Shown: one piece after another, positions 47,151-60,800 of the stretch
How the letters are laid out: every line of letters starts with the position of its first letter
Numbering within the stretch: the first letter of the stretch is position 1
Assembly: GCA_016858145.1 (NCBI GenBank)
Contig: JAEHOE010000160.1
Span: 1-64,000, forward strand
Source: Edaphochlamys debaryana
Taxonomy: Eukaryota; Chlorophyta; Chlorophyceae; Chlamydomonadales
Direction of reading: 5' to 3'
DNA: 64,000 bases
Notes under the pieces: model-generated
The model's input: only the letters and a program-made list of their open reading frames with translations
The model's database searches: none
Told to the model about the DNA's origin: nothing
Program-made: the position numbers and the translations under genes

Positions 47151-48485
47151 GGTTGCTAGATTGAGGCAAGGATGGGTCCCGTGGCGCGGTGTGATGGCTC
47201 AAACAGGGCGTCGCAGCAACTCGGGTCACTTGGCAGCCTCATCGTTTGCCGTACGGGTTGCGCCCGAGATCGCTCCGAGTTCAGAACCGGCAGGCTGAGT
47301 ATGAGTTCAACCCGCATGTGTACATATGGCGCAGCGCTAAAATCCTGGGCCCGGTGGCGCCTGCAAAAAGGTGCCATGGATGGACCCTAGCGACTCCAGG
47401 GGCCCCACGGCGCTGGCGCAGCTGTGACCCGGTTGAAGGATCATGATATGCTGACCGAGCACGCAAAAACGGGGACGCCGAGCACAAAAGCAGGGGGCAT
47501 GCGGCACATGGCGCGCATGAGCGCATCGTCTCCGAACCTGGGGCATGCAGTGCGGACGTCTGGACAGTAATGCGCTGCGGGTGGTAATCAGGCGTGGAGG
47601 GGAGGCGCTGGGGCGCTGGGTGGGCTATGCTGATGTGAGCGGGGGCCAAGTGGGCTGGGCGATGTGTCTGGGGAGCGGCATTCGGGGGTACTGTCTTAAT
47701 GGCTTTGTGCAGCGGGACGTGACTGAGTATCAGCACAAGTGCCGGGGGGCATCACAGGCTTTGAGGGGGCCGAGCTCAAGCCCCCGAGCCTGGCACGGCC
47801 CCGCGCGCCCAAGACACGCGCCGGCCCGCAAGCCCCCTCCGACGCTGCTTGACCTTCGTTGGCTAATGCGCAGTTAACGGATGGATTGCAGTTGCTTGAC
47901 GCTACCAGTATCAACAGCGTACGGAAATGGCACCCCGGCAGTTTCCCCGGCCCGGGCGTGATGGCTCCATCGTCGGGATGGCTTCGGGATGTCGGGGCGT
48001 ATCGCCTACGAACCCTTGGGCGCGTCACACAGTGCTGCAGAGCGATACGCGGGGCAGCGGCACCTCACCGGGTGGCGGCATGTCACTCCGGGCCCGCGGG
48101 TCACCCGAGCTGTCGATGGCATCCCCGACGCTTTGCCGCCGGTGTGCTGCGGCGCAGCGCAGGGGATCCCTTCCGCAGACTCTAACAGGCTGGCCCTACA
48201 GCTCGCTGGGCAGTGTGCTTGAACGTGGCGACTTGCAATCGCGCCCGCATGGCGGCATTGCCCAGCTCCGGCTCAAACTCTCCTCCGCGTCTCGCCTCGC
48301 ACCCTAAACCTGACCAGCCACAAGGCCTGCTCACACACGCCTCTCGCGATCCCTTAACTTATCAACGCTATCAGCACCCAGAACCCAGCGCCCAGCGCTT
48401 AGCACTCCACCGCACCAGTCGGCGCCAAACTCCCCCGCGCGGGCTAGCAACAGCAGCGCCCCCGAGGCCGCTGCAAGGCCGGCGC
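47151..48485. promoter_or_regulatory. Divergent upstream region between PetO-like and HMG-box genes
   Basis: About 1.3 kb separates two divergently oriented start codons, so both promoters should lie here. I see no domain-bearing frame. No specific element could be identified by eye. Confidence 0.35.
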
Positions 48486-51400
48486 ATGAACAAGCAGCCG
48501 CTGCGCAAGCTCAAGCCCACCGGCGGAGTCAAGGTCGACCACGCGGCCGCGAACCGGGTGAGCGAGGCCCGACCGGGGCGCCAGTGCTTAGTCGTGCTTA
48601 GCCGCGCGCCGCTTCCGGCTCTTCCTGTTGCTGCTTGCCGCTGCGAATAGTGGTGCCGGCTGTGCTGCTGCTGCTCCTGCTGCGGAGACCCGCTTGGCGC
48701 TTGGCGCTTGCAGCCAGCGCTGGCTTGCCGTGGGCGCCCGCTGACCCTCGCTGACTCGCCGCCGCGCCTGCTGCTGCTCCCTCTGTCCCCCGCCTGCAGG
48801 AGCTGCGGCAGGAGCTGGGTCTGAGCACCAGGTGCGGCGGACGTGGTCGTGGCCTGCTGGGCGCTGCGGGGCCCCGTTGCCTGCTGCAGCCGTCCGAACC
48901 CGCCCCGCGTCACCCTGCTAACCCCTTCCGAACCCTGCCCCGCATCACCCTCCTGCCGCCTTCTGCCCTCCTCTCTACCCCCCGCAGTGACCCCATGTCC
49001 GCTGACGACCTGCCCCTGGAGGGCGGCGGCGAGGAGGCTGACGTGGAGGTGGAGGTGGAGGGCCTGGACGATGTGATGGGCGAGATCGAGGACCTGGTGG
49101 GGGAGCAGGTGAGCCGGGGTGGAGGCAGACAGGGGCCGAGGTGCGGAAGGAAGGGAACTGCATCAAGGTGCCTGTTGGAGTGGTCCGTTGGGCGGGATCA
49201 GGGGTGCCTGTTGAACGGGTTCTTACAATGGGACCTCAATGGGCCAGAAGGGGGCACAGTGGGCTGTGACCAACCTGGTAGCTGATATGGGTCGGGTGCG
49301 GGGAGATGCGGGTTGGAGGACGTCAAGGCGGGCTCGGGAGGGGTCACAGCGGGCCGCTAGCGATGTGGGTCGGGTGCTCCAGGGCCCAACACCCTCGAGA
49401 CTGATGTGGGTCGGCTGGGGGCGACCCACATCCCCCGGCCTCTCCTCCTCCACCTTCACTCGACATGCGCTGCATCCTGGCCGCCCGCTCACCGCGTGCT
49501 GATCCCCTCGCCCTCGCCCTCGCCCTCGCCCTCGCCTCCGGACTGCAGGAGGGGGGCGATGAGCCGGCTGCTGCTGACGCCGAGGCCGAGCCGGTGGCGG
49601 AGGCCGAGCCGGAGGCTGCTGAGGCGGCGGAGGCTGCCGCTGCCGACGACGCCGCCGCTGCCGAGGGCGAGGCTGAGGAGGCCGAGCCCGCTGCCGCTGA
49701 GGCCGGTGCCGAGGCTGAGCCCGCCGCCGCCGAGGAGGAGGCTCCCGCGGCGGCTGAGGAGGCGGCGCCAGCGGCAGTTGTGGCCGAGGGCACTGCCGGG
49801 GCGGCGGAGGCGGCGGAGGGCGACGGCGCGGCGGAGGCGGAGGCCGAGGCCGAGGCGGGGGACGGCGACGACGATGACCGGCTGCGGCTGCTGAGTGAGG
49901 TGGTGGCTGCGGCCAAGGCCCAGGAGGCCAGCCAGGTGGGGCGGGGGCGGGTGGGCGGGTGGGGGTGGCGGGTTTACGCACACCCTCCCGACCCTGTCGC
50001 ATCCGGCTGGTGGGCCAGACCCGGCTAGTTGCACGTTGCATTGACCCTCCCGACCGCTTTCCCACATGCATGCCTTACCTTTTCATTCCGTTCCCGCTTC
50101 ACCCGTCGTCAGGCTGACACCCAGCAGCCCCCCGTGGAGCCCGAGCCTGAGCCCGAGGCCGCCCCCGAGCCGGCGCCCGCGCCCAAGCCCGCCGCCAAGC
50201 CCGCCGTCGGCAAGAAGGGCATGCTGCCGCCAGTCCGCAAGGTCGCACCGCCAGCCGCAGCCGCCGCGGCTGCCCCTCCTGCCGCCGCCGCCAAGCCCGC
50301 GGCCGCTGCCAAGGCCGCCACTGCCACCAAGACCGGTGCCGTCGCCAAGCCGGCCGCCGTTGCCAAGCCGGCGGCTGCCGCCAAGCCCGCCGCTGCCAAG
50401 CCTGCCGCCGTACCTAAGACCGCTGAGCCTCCCGCTGAAGCGAGCGCCGCCGCCGCCAAGCCCAAGCCCGCCGCCGCCGCCAAGCCCGCCGCCGCCAAGC
50501 CTGCTGCGGTCAAGCCCGCCGCCGCCGCCAAGCCCACCGCCGCCGCCAAGGCTGCCGTGCCTCCCGCCGCCAAGGTCATTGCGGCCCGCCTGGTGCAGGA
50601 CGACGAGGAGGCCGGCGGCGCCGCCAAGCCGGCGGCGGAGGCAGCCAAGCCCGCCGCCACCAAGCCCGCCGCTGCTCCTAAGAAGGGTGAGCTGAGGTGG
50701 TGTAGACGATCGGTTGGTGCCAGTAGCTTGGAAGGGGTGCCGACCCACATCGCCCTCGAAATCCGCCGACCCTCTGGCTTGGCCGACCCACTGGCTTGGC
50801 CGACCCACATGGCATACCTTCCCGCGCCTGGTCCTGTCCTGACCCCTATCCCCCTCCCCCCCTCCTCCCCATACTAACCCTTTGCCTGCTGCCCGCGCCA
50901 CCTCGCTGTTTGTCCTGTCCTGTCTTGTCCTGACCCCTCCCTCCCCCTCCTCCCCCCCCCCGCCACCCCCCCTGCCAGCTGCCGCCGCCGCCGCCCCCGC
51001 GCCCCCCAAGAAGAGGGTGGTGGCGGTGGGCGCCCGCACCTCGGCCGGCTGCGAGCTCTTCGTGGCGGAGGCGCGGCAGCGCCTGGCGGGTGAGGGGGAC
51101 TCGGTGAGGGGAGAGAGGCTGGCAGGCAAGGGTAGAAGGGCTGCGCCACGGTGTGGGGCCGTGAGGTCTTGATGTTCTCCCTCCACACGCGCGCCGCTCA
51201 CCTGCCCCTCGCCCACCTTCCACAGCAGACATGCTGTCTTCTTCCTCCATCGCCCTCCTTAACCTCTCGCCCCGTGTCCCCCACCCCACCCCCCACCCCT
51301 CCCCCCCCAGACGAGGGCGTCACGGGCGCCGAGGCGGGGGAGCAGGCGGTGCGGCAGTGGGCGGCGCTGCCGGCGGAGACCAAGGCCGAGTACGAGGTGG

Positions 51401-54400
51401 GGGGTGTGGGAGCGGTGGGGATGGGGTTGTGGGGTGAGAGCGTGGGTGGCCGGGCGGGTAGGGCGGTCGTGAGGAGGGTTAGCGTGCAAAGACTATGACT
51501 CCAACCCAATCTCGTTACCTGCTCTGCCCTCACCGCTACTCTGCATGCGAAAGCCCTCTGCTCTCCCGCTTTTCATCATTTGTTCCCCTCACCCCCCTCC
51601 AGGCGAGTGCCGTCGCCGCCGCCCCGCCCGCGCCCGCGCCCCCCGCCGCCGGCAAGGAGAACAAGCCCCCCGCCAAGGCCGAATCAAAGGACAAGGCGCC
51701 GGCCCCCAAGGACAAGGGGGCCCAGGCCAAGGACAAGCCCGCCAAGGAGGCTGATGCGCCCAAGTACTACACCAACGGCTACATGGTGAGGGGGCGCGTG
51801 CGACTTCCGGGATTGGGATTGGGGTTGGGATCGACGGACAAAGGGAGGGCTAGATTAGGCCCGGCGGGCGGGCTCAGGATAGCCAACGGGGCTTTTGCGT
51901 TTCGGGAGGGTCCGGAGTCAAAGTGGTGGTTTCCAGATTGGGATGGGGCTAAGATGCTAGGTAGTTGATCTGCATGATGGATGGCTGCTTGGCAGGATCC
52001 GGGCGCCAACCACACTTAGCTCTCCCCCCTCCTCCGTCGCTCCAACCGAGCCTGAGTGAGTGTGCCCGTCCGCCGACACCCTTCCCCTCGCCCCCCTCCC
52101 CCCATCCCCAGCTGTTTGTGGAGGAGCAGCGGTCCTCGCTGCGCGCGGAGCACCCCGAGGCGGGGTTCGGGGAGCTGGGAAAGCTGGCGGGGGCGGCGTG
52201 GAAGGCGCTGGGGAAGGAGGGGCAGGAGGAGATCAACGCAAGGGCCAAGGTGAGGCGCGGGTGCCCGCTGGGGGGCTGGAGGGAGGGGCGGGGATTGGGT
52301 GGGGGGTATGTGTTGGGGCTTGGGTGGAGTGGCAGCACGCAGCCCCGGCAGGCAGTCTTGTCTTGTGGTTTGCCCCCCTACCTCTGCATAGCGCCTGTAG
52401 CGCCCTGCATCATTCGACCCCAAACCACCGAACACAGAGCCCCGCTGTTGCCACCCTCTGCCTGGCGCCTGCTTCCACGCCCCGAATCGAGAACCATCCG
52501 CATTTCACTTTCCCTCTTCTCCCTTGCCCCTTGCCGCCCCCCTCAGGCCCTGAACGAGGCCAGCGGCGCTCAGCCCAAGCCCCGCAAGACCAAGGCCAAG
52601 GACGGCGCCGACGCGGACGGCGAGGGCGGATCTGGATCCGGATCCAAGAAGGCCGGCGGCGCCGCCGGATCTAAAAAGGCCGCCGCCAAGACCCCCGCCG
52701 GCAAGGGCAAGGGCGGGCGCGGCAGCGGCGCCAGCGAGGGCGAGGGCGGGGAGCTGGGGCTGGCGGCGGACGATGCGGGGATGGAGGTGGATGAGGACGG
52801 GGGCGGCGGCGAGGAGGAGCGGGTGAGTGTGGATGTGTGTCGCTGGGGGCGGGAGGGGAAGGAGGAGGGTCGCGAGCTGGAAGGCTGGTAGGGGTCGGGC
52901 TCAAGGGGTGAAGGTATGGGCTGTTGGCCGTGTGGGACCCCCTAATCATGCCTCGGTAACGTTTTACCTACATCACGACTAGCCCAATCCTCACCCTTCC
53001 CGACCGCCTCCCCCGCCAACCCCTCCTTCCCTCCTCCCTCCTCGCCCCCCCCCAGCCCGCCGGCGGCTCCTCCCGCAAGCGCTCCTCGGGCGCCGGCGGC
53101 AGCGGCCGCAGGGGCGGCGGCAAAGGGGGCAAGGGCAGCAAGAAGCGGCGGAAGAGCGTCAGCCTGGACGACGAGGCCGAGGCGGCGGCTGCGGCAGCGG
53201 CGACGGCGGCGGCGGAGGAGAGCGACGAGAGCGACCGCGAGGTCGGGGGGTAGGGGCAGCATGAGGCAACATGGCTGGTCCTTTAAAATCGGGAGGTCCT
53301 GGATGCATTCCCTGGGTTAGCCACCAGCATTCGAAGGTCCTCGGTGTGGATTGACTTAACAGAGGGGGTGGCCCTCACGGAGCGTGTTCCCCCGGGGGGG
53401 CAGATCCCCTGACTCCTTTGATCTTTGAGGGGGAGGGAGGCGGGCAGTATGGGGTAATGCTACCTCGGCCGGTTCGTTGGGTCCCGGTTGCGTAAAGCTA
53501 GCGCCGGTCACTGGGTTCGGTGGGGTTCAGCTCCTTCTCATTCCCATTGTTAGAGGAGTGACCTCGGTTTCCCCCCCCCCCCCAGGACGTGGACTGGGAG
53601 TCCCACCCGGCAGTGGGCATTCTGGCCAAGACGGCCGACGGGAAGGTGGGCGAAGCTGGGGCTGGGGAGGGTTGAGTTGGGGTGAAGAACTGGTTGCTAT
53701 TGGGCTCATGCACCTTCACCTGCCGGACGGCCCTCCACCCCTGCAACCCCGCCCTGGCCCTTGGCAGCGTACCCCCTCCTCATTATAACCGACCCGCTCA
53801 CGCCCCCTCCCCACCTCCTCCCCCCCATCCCGTACCTGGGTCAAGCCGACCCACATGAGTCCTTATAACCGACCCCGCCCGGTCCCCTCCCCCCCCCAAA
53901 CCGCCCCCTACATGAGTCTGGACACCAGGCTCCATTCCTCCTATCCTCAATCTCGTCTCATCACTTGAGCCCGCCCTTTCTTCATCCCTTACCCCTTAGC
54001 TGGTTGGCTGCCGCCATACCAGTCGGGCCCTCGAGTCCAACCCTAAATCCTTACCATCCTTCTCTAACTCGTCAGTATCACCCCTCCCCCCCCCCCCCTC
54101 AGTACCTGGTCAAGCGGGCGGGCCTGGGCCTGGACGGCTACGGGGTGGTGGACGGCCGCGCACTCAAGCGGCAGCGGCTGGCGGCGGAGGGGGGCGGCGG
54201 AGGGGGTGCAGGGGCAGGGGATGAGGGGGCTGAGGAGGAGGCGGCGCTGCCGGTCAGCGTGGACATGGTGAGAGGGGGGGCCTTGTGACGGGGAGGATAC
54301 CGGTGACATTGCGCAGAATGCGTCGGGAACGGAGCGCCCTGTCGGGGCATGAAGGCCATAGCGGTCTCAGCACACGGTCGAGCGGCGGGGGGCGGCGGCC

Positions 54401-55426
54401 GCCGTCCGGGCCATCGCCCTTGCCATGCCCGCTCCTCCTCCCCCAATTTCCCCCCCCTTACCTCCTCCCCCAATTTCCCCCCCCTTACCTCCTCCCCCAA
54501 TTCCCCCCCCCTTACCTCCTCCCCCCCTCTTGCCCCCCCCTCTTGCCTCCCCCCCCCAGCTGGAGGACTTTGAGGCCTTCGAGCGCTCCTTCTGGGCCTC
54601 AGTGCAGGACCGCACCGACAGCGGGGCGCTGGACCTGGGTGAGGGGGGGGAGGTGAAGGGGAGGGGTTGAAGGGGGGAGGAGGGTAAAAGGGGGAGGTTG
54701 GGTGTGACAATGGGGAATGGGTGATTGCAGGAGGCAGGAAGGCTGGGAGAGCTGAGAGGGGTGGGAAGGGGGGTCGGGTGGGTCGGCGTGACAAACATGT
54801 GGATGTTGTCCCCCTCAGCACAACCTTTCAACCGCCCCCCTATCCCTCTCGCTCCCCCCCCCCCAAAAGAGGACCTGGGCGAGGGCTCCCCCCTGGAGGG
54901 CTGCTACTTCCTGGGCAAGCTGAGGGAGCGGCGGCAGGAGCTGGCGCCCGAGGCCCTGGGCCGGCGGGACCGGGACTGCGTCATCAAGCTGCCCATGCTG
55001 CGGTGAGGGGGCTGAGTAAGAGGGGGTTCAGTAAGGTCTTAGTGAGGGCCGTGGAGGGGTTTAGTGGGGTGGAGGAGTGGGGTGAAGGGCTTCAGCACCA
55101 GCCCGGGGATGAGGCCGGGGGCCATTTTCAGTTACGACGGCGGGGTCATGACACTAACGGCGGTGTGCTTACCATTCAGCCCGTACCCACGCCCTCATCC
55201 AACCAACCGCCCCAACCACCCCCAACAACCACCCCAACAACCAACCGCCCCAACCACCAACCGCAGGCTGTCCAAGGTGGTCCAGCGCGCGCTGCAGCTG
55301 GAGCGCCGCGCCTCCGCCGCCAAGGACCACCGCATCGCCCAGCTGGAGGCGCGGGTCGCGGAGCTGGAGGGCGGGGGCGGGGAGGGGGAGGGGGAGGGGG
55401 CAGAGATGGAGGAGGTGGAGGCGTGA
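48486..55426 (+). CDS. HMG-box chromatin protein with acidic and H1-like regions
   Basis: Sixteen exons: 48486-48557, 48800-48831, 48988-49108, 49549-49935, 50113-50686, 50979-51089, 51311-51396, 51603-51785, 52112-52249, 52547-52822, 53056-53241, 53586-53645, 54103-54267, 54560-54638, 54870-55002, 55267-55426. They encode 920 residues in phase. Residues about 75-204 are Ala/Glu-rich and strongly acidic. Residues about 205-395 are Ala/Lys/Pro-rich with repeated AKPAA units, like a histone H1 tail. A divergent HMG box lies near 405-465 (SAGCELFVAEARQRLAG...). A clear second one lies at about 518-570 (GYMLFVEEQRSSLRAEHPE then FGELGKLAGAAWKAL). Lys/Arg-rich nuclear-localisation-like sequence (KKRRK) and a C-terminal coiled coil (about 868-910) follow. 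HMG boxes bend DNA; the role is presumably structural in chromatin. DVDWESHPAVGILAK (about 723-737) is not a domain I recognise. Confidence 0.82.
50008..50045 (+). repeat. Dispersed repeat copy in an HMG-gene intron
   Basis: It matches the reverse complement of 34106-34141. It lies in the intron between exons 4 and 5. Confidence 0.8.
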
Positions 55427-57856
55427 GGGCCCGCGGGGTGGGCTCGGCAGGGGCGGCGACTCGGGAGGGGTGCCCGCGTGGTGGAGGTGGAGGGGAGCGG
55501 AGGTGCAATGGCGCGGGATGCCTGCTAGACTCTGAGCCGGTATGAGGTGAAGGTCAGACCTCGGCTTTTACATTTTGGGAACAGCGATGAGAGATGGAGG
55601 GATGGGAGGGTGCGCCAATGCGCAACACCGTGTGTGGTCCGTGTGCCTTCCACCGAAGCGCGCAATGACGGCAGTGCGGGCAGGAGTACAGTCCCAAGTG
55701 CGCTGTGCCTCAAGTGCGCTGTGCCTGGTTCCTGCTTTGTGTCAACAACATTTGACGTATCAGTATCAACAATGACTCTGATAGGACATGAGCTAGCCAA
55801 AGGCTCTGTCTGTGTGGCGTACTGTTTGCGTGCGTGTGTGGCGCACCGTGTGCGTGCGTGGGCTGGTGGAGAGCCGCTGGCTGGCCGTGGGCGCGGGGCT
55901 GCGGGGGTGGAGGGGACAGAGGCCCATGGCGGGGGAGGGCCGGCGGCTGGGCACTGGCTGGGTGTATGGATAAAGGAGGGCCTTTGTGGGACTGTCAGGG
56001 GCCTGGTGGGGGCTGCTTTGGGCCTGATATCGGCTGCCTGGGCCTCATGGGTGCTGCCTGGGCCTCATGGGTGCTGCCTGGGGCCTGATGGGACTGGGGC
56101 TGGGGACTGACGGGGACTGAAGTGGAGGGGGCGGGATGTGCGCGCGCTGAGTGCCTGACGCGGCTGGGGCGTGGGAGTGTGTGTGTGTGGCCCATCCTGC
56201 CTTGCAAGCGCCTCGTCTCGACTGCCTCTCCGCCCTCCCACTTCCCCCCGGCCACTTCCCCCCGGTGCCCAGCCGAATGCAGCTTTGCTCAGCCCTATCA
56301 CGTGCCGCCCGCACTTCACAAGCCGCCCTTGCAACAGCCCGCCGTTAAGTGGCGGCGGTAGCGGTACGATATCCTGTACTAGATTGAAGCCCGAGAAAGG
56401 ATGGAGTCAGGATTCAGGGCTTCGAAGTCAGTGGGAACTCGCCAATGTCCGCCAAGCCGCAGGACCCCCCCCTAACCCCGCCCCCGCCCCCGCCCGCGCC
56501 CGCGCCAGCGCCAGTGCCAGCGACTGTCGTTCAATGCCTGCCCCCACACCCAACCCACACACCCGGCGCAGCCGCAGCTATGCTTGGGAGCACGTGGCGC
56601 CGGCAATGCGCCGGCCCGGTCCAAGAAACCCACTAGAGTACAGCCGCAACAACACATTAGCAACTCCACTTGTGTGACAACAGCCGGGTACTTGTCGCAA
56701 GGCCAACGGCAACCTCAAGCGCCAACGGAAAGCGCGGGGTGTGGCCTGTGTGCGCCCGGCTCCGCTCCGTGCATCGCGCCAACAAAGATCCGCAGGTAGG
56801 TCGAGATCCAGATCCAGATCGAGATCCCGAGTAACCCTGGGGTCTAGCTAGCCCCTGTGCGTTCAACCGCAAGCCGTCTGGTTGCCCCCCGCCCTGCGCG
56901 CTAGCTGCTATATGGATACAAGTAAGCAAGCACCGCGAGCGGATGCAAACGAAATCAGAAAGAACCCCGGCGTCAGGTTATTACCCCAAGTGCCAGACAC
57001 AACTCTTGACCACAGCCCGCGTGCTAGGGCCTGGGTCGGTTCACAACCACCACAGGCTCTACCTTCTGCAAACGACAAGACAACAGACAAGAATGGACCC
57101 GTCCAATCCAAACCCCAGTCCAAAAACAGCTCTCTCGGCGCCCCCCGCCGCTCCACCCGGCACAAGTAAGCCCCGTCTCAGGGCCGCTGTGCACCTGCTA
57201 CTCGTCCCCTGGACGAACCCGAAGGGCTGACCGGCCGTTGTTGCATATTCGGCCGGGATGCGGGCTTGCGGGGTTGTGTGTTGGATAGGAAGGTGCATTG
57301 GGCGAATGAGCAGACTAACAGGCGCACACGCACACAACTCGCGGCGACATTGGTAGTACTCCCCTAGTATAGCTTGGCGCCGGCCCACAGTTCTTGCCAC
57401 CCCAAAACGCAGCCTCACAGGCCAAAGACGTCCCCCGCGCTCATTGCTGCTGCCGTACACGCTGCCGTACCGGCTGTCGCACTGGCGGCCGCGCCATCCG
57501 TTTGCTACGACATCCGTTCGGCGTACAATCGCCTCCTCCTCCTTCTCCTCCTCTTCGCAGCTGCTCAGGGAGGTTTGCCTCATCCTCCTCTCCCCGATGC
57601 TCAGGTGACGGCAGACAGCGGCCTATACGGGGGCACCACCGGCCTGGGGGCATGGGGGGGGGGGGGAGGTGGAGATGTGGGAGGGTGAGGTACAGGGCTC
57701 AAGCAGGGCCCCTCTACCCAACTCGTCCAAGGGGGCACAGGAACGCGGGCGGGGGTGGGGGAACAGTGGGGATAAGCTGAGAGGAGTAAGAGCCGGTCGA
57801 TACAGACAGAGTGAGCAAGCCGGGCCCCCCTGGCGCGACTCTATTCAGAGAGCCCC
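55427..57856. other. Intergenic; convergent gene ends
   Basis: The HMG-box and TFIIS-like genes end towards each other here. No frame with a domain was found and no TGTAA or its complement was noticed near either stop. Near 57700-57910 a short motif (TACAGGGC-CA-GCAGGGCCCC) occurs twice. A GATCCAGATCC run lies at about 56797-56828. Confidence 0.4.
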
Positions 57857-60800
57857 TCAGCGTGACCCGACTGCTAGGTACAGGGCGCAGGCAGGGCCCC
57901 CTTCATTCGCCGATCCTGCTGCCATCAGTTCCAGCCTTATCGGGGTCCTGCCCACTTCCGCCGCCCCCCTGCTCACCGCCGTGAGTGCGGGAGGGCCCGC
58001 CCGAACCGCTCCGGGGCCCAGGCCCAGCGCGGGGCCCGGACCAGACACCTGCCCGTGTCCGGCGGTTAGTCCTGACCACATGGATGAGCGACCTCCGCCT
58101 CCCATGGCACCGTTGCCGTTACCGTTGCCGTTACCGTTACCGTTGCCATAACCGTTACCGTTGAGGAACGGCAGCAGGCGACCGTCGAAAGTCGGGTCGG
58201 CGCCGCCCGAGTGCCGCCGCCACGGCGCCTCCAGGGCCGGCGGCGGTGGCAGCTGGGCAGCGCCGTCGGCCGACAGCGTCGCCGCCGGCATGGCGCCGCC
58301 GCCGCCGGTGCTGCCGCCGCCGCCGTGGGGGTGGTGGGCGGAGGGGCCGTTGCAGCTAGCGCGCGCCGTCGGCCGGGACCGCGGCGGCGCTCCCCAGCCG
58401 CAGCCCGGCTCAAACACGGGGACGGGCATGGTGCTGACGGCGCCGCCACCGCCGCCACCGCTGCCGCCGCCGCCGCCGCCGCCGCCAGCTGCTAACGTCG
58501 ACCGGGTCGCCTGTGACGGCAGGCCCCGGCCCAAGCCCGGTTCCAGGAAGCCAATGATGGATTCCGCATCCAGCCCCGGCGGCGCCGCCGGGGCGGACAC
58601 GGCGGCGGCCAGGCGGCCGTTGACGGCGCCGTCGCCCGCTGGGCTGCCGCCGCCGCCGCTTCCACTGAAGGGCGCGGCGGCGGCGGCGGGGGCGCCGAAA
58701 GACCTGGCGGCAGCCAAGCGCTCACCCAGCGTCTGCCGCCGCGGCGGCGGCATGGCCGTCTGCCGGCCGCCGCCGTCGACGCCGCCGCCGCCCAGGCGGT
58801 GTCCGCCGCCGTCGCCGATGCTGCTGCTGCCGCCGCCGCCGCCAAAGGCGTTCTGACCGCTGGCGGTCCGTAGCGTCTCGTCATCTGACGTCAGCATCGC
58901 GCCGCCGCCGCCACCGCCGCCGTCGCGGCTGCGCATGTCGGCGTCGCCCTCGACGTCAGCCTCCATCGCCGCCGCCGCCGCGTCGGCGCCGTCAGCGCCG
59001 CCGCCGCCGCCGCCGTCGGCAAAGCCGCTGTTGCCACTAGGGAGGTCGCCTGCGCCGCCGCCCAGATCCAGGCTCCCCAGCATCTGAGACATCCGCCGTA
59101 CGGCCACGTGCGGGGCGGTGTGGTGGGCGCCGAGGCTGCGGTCGTGGCAGCCGCCGCCGCCGCCAATGCCGCCGCCGCCGCTGCCGTTGGGGCCGTGGTG
59201 ATGCCGTTGGCGCTTACTAAGCGGCGCATGGAGGCCGAGCAGGCTGGTACGAGCGGGCGTCTTGAGTCCGGGGACCGCGGCGCCGGCGGCGGCGGGGCTG
59301 CCGCCGGGCAAGGGCAGCGCGGCGGCGCCGCCAGGCGCGCCGGCGGCGGCGGCGGCGGGCCCGGGCCCCAGCGGCGGCGGCGGCAGGCGTTGGTCGTCGG
59401 ACAGGCCGCTACCGGTGGCGTCCCCCAGGAGGGCCAGGGGCAGGGCGGGGAGCAGGGGCCGGGGGCCTGTGGCAAGGAGGGAGGGCAGGGGTAAGCGGGG
59501 GGGAGGGTGATGCTGCTGCTGCGGCGGCGGCAGCATCAGGCGGTGATGGACATCTCCGCACGGCGAGACGCCGACCGACGGCGACCTGCCCCCCAACGTC
59601 GGCGCCCGCAGCACCCTCGCGCGCCTTTCGCCCACAACAACGCCTTACCAGTACTACAAGTCAGTACATTTCGTTATTAAGATAGGCTCACACGCTAGCA
59701 CGCAAGCAAACGCGTTCCTGCGTCGAACGCGCCCTAGCCCGACCGTGACCCACGGGCTCAATCCACGCAAGCCCGCCGCCCCCGCCGCGCCCCGCGCCGC
59801 CCTCCGCTAAGCGCCTTCCGGCCATGAGCGGCGGGGGACCGGCGCGGCGGTGGCGGGGGTGAAAGGGTGAGAGCGGGGCGGGGGCTGCAGCGGGCGCTCA
59901 TCGGTCGATGCCGCCGCGTCGGCGCCGCCGCTGACCCCTCCAGTGCTGCCTCCCTCGGTCCCGCCATTGCCGCCCCCCGCGCCCCCGCACCGCATCACCG
60001 CCCCCTACTCCGACGCCTCACGGACGTCACGAACGCCAACCGCGGTCCCAGCCCTCTCCTAGGCGTCCCGCGACAGCTCAGCCCTTGCGGAGCAGGCATA
60101 GACCGACGGCGGGCGACGGACCGCACCCGCAAACGCCCGCTCCACAGCTATCGCTGCTCAACGGTCGCCCCCCCAAGCGCGGTGCCGTGCGAAGAGGCCG
60201 GTGAGGCGCTGTGGAGTGAATCTGTGCGGCCCTGGCGGAAAAACCCCGCCTTTGTCTTACCCCACCTTTGAGTGCGCTCCCCGTCCGATTAAGCCCTCGC
60301 CGCCCGTTGTTCATCCTCCCGACCCCCACCCGCCCCTCCCGCCCCCCTCCCGTCTATCCCGAGCCCCCCGCGGCGGCCTCGGTTCCTCGGAGGTTGCCTC
60401 ACCTAGTCACCTCGAATGCCCGTCCCCTCCGTCCCCTCCCGCCCCCCGCCCAGCTCCCCACACGCTCCCCCACTTGGCATCACACCCCACCGCCCCTCAG
60501 CTGCCCAGGACCCAGCCCGCTCCCACCGGCCGAGGCCCAACCCAGCCCCGCCTCCCAAGGCCCCGGCGCCGGTCTTCCCCAAGCCCCAGCCCTAAGTCCC
60601 AGTGCCCGCTCCCCTCTGCCCACAGGCCCAGCCCCGAGGCCCAGCCCCCCCTCCCGTCCTCACCTGCATACGCCCCCGCCAGAGCCGATGAAGCTGCCCG
60701 CTTGCTGGGGTTGCCCCTGCGGCGCGAAGCGGCCCTCTCCCGATCGCCCTTGCGCTTGCGGCCTGACGACGCACACAGCGGCGGCGGCGGCCCCAGGACC

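Noticed and set aside
58161..58856. Plus-strand frame of 231 codons opposite the TFIIS-like last exon
   Set aside because: Shadow of the (GCC)n-rich minus-strand exon; no splice support on the plus strand.
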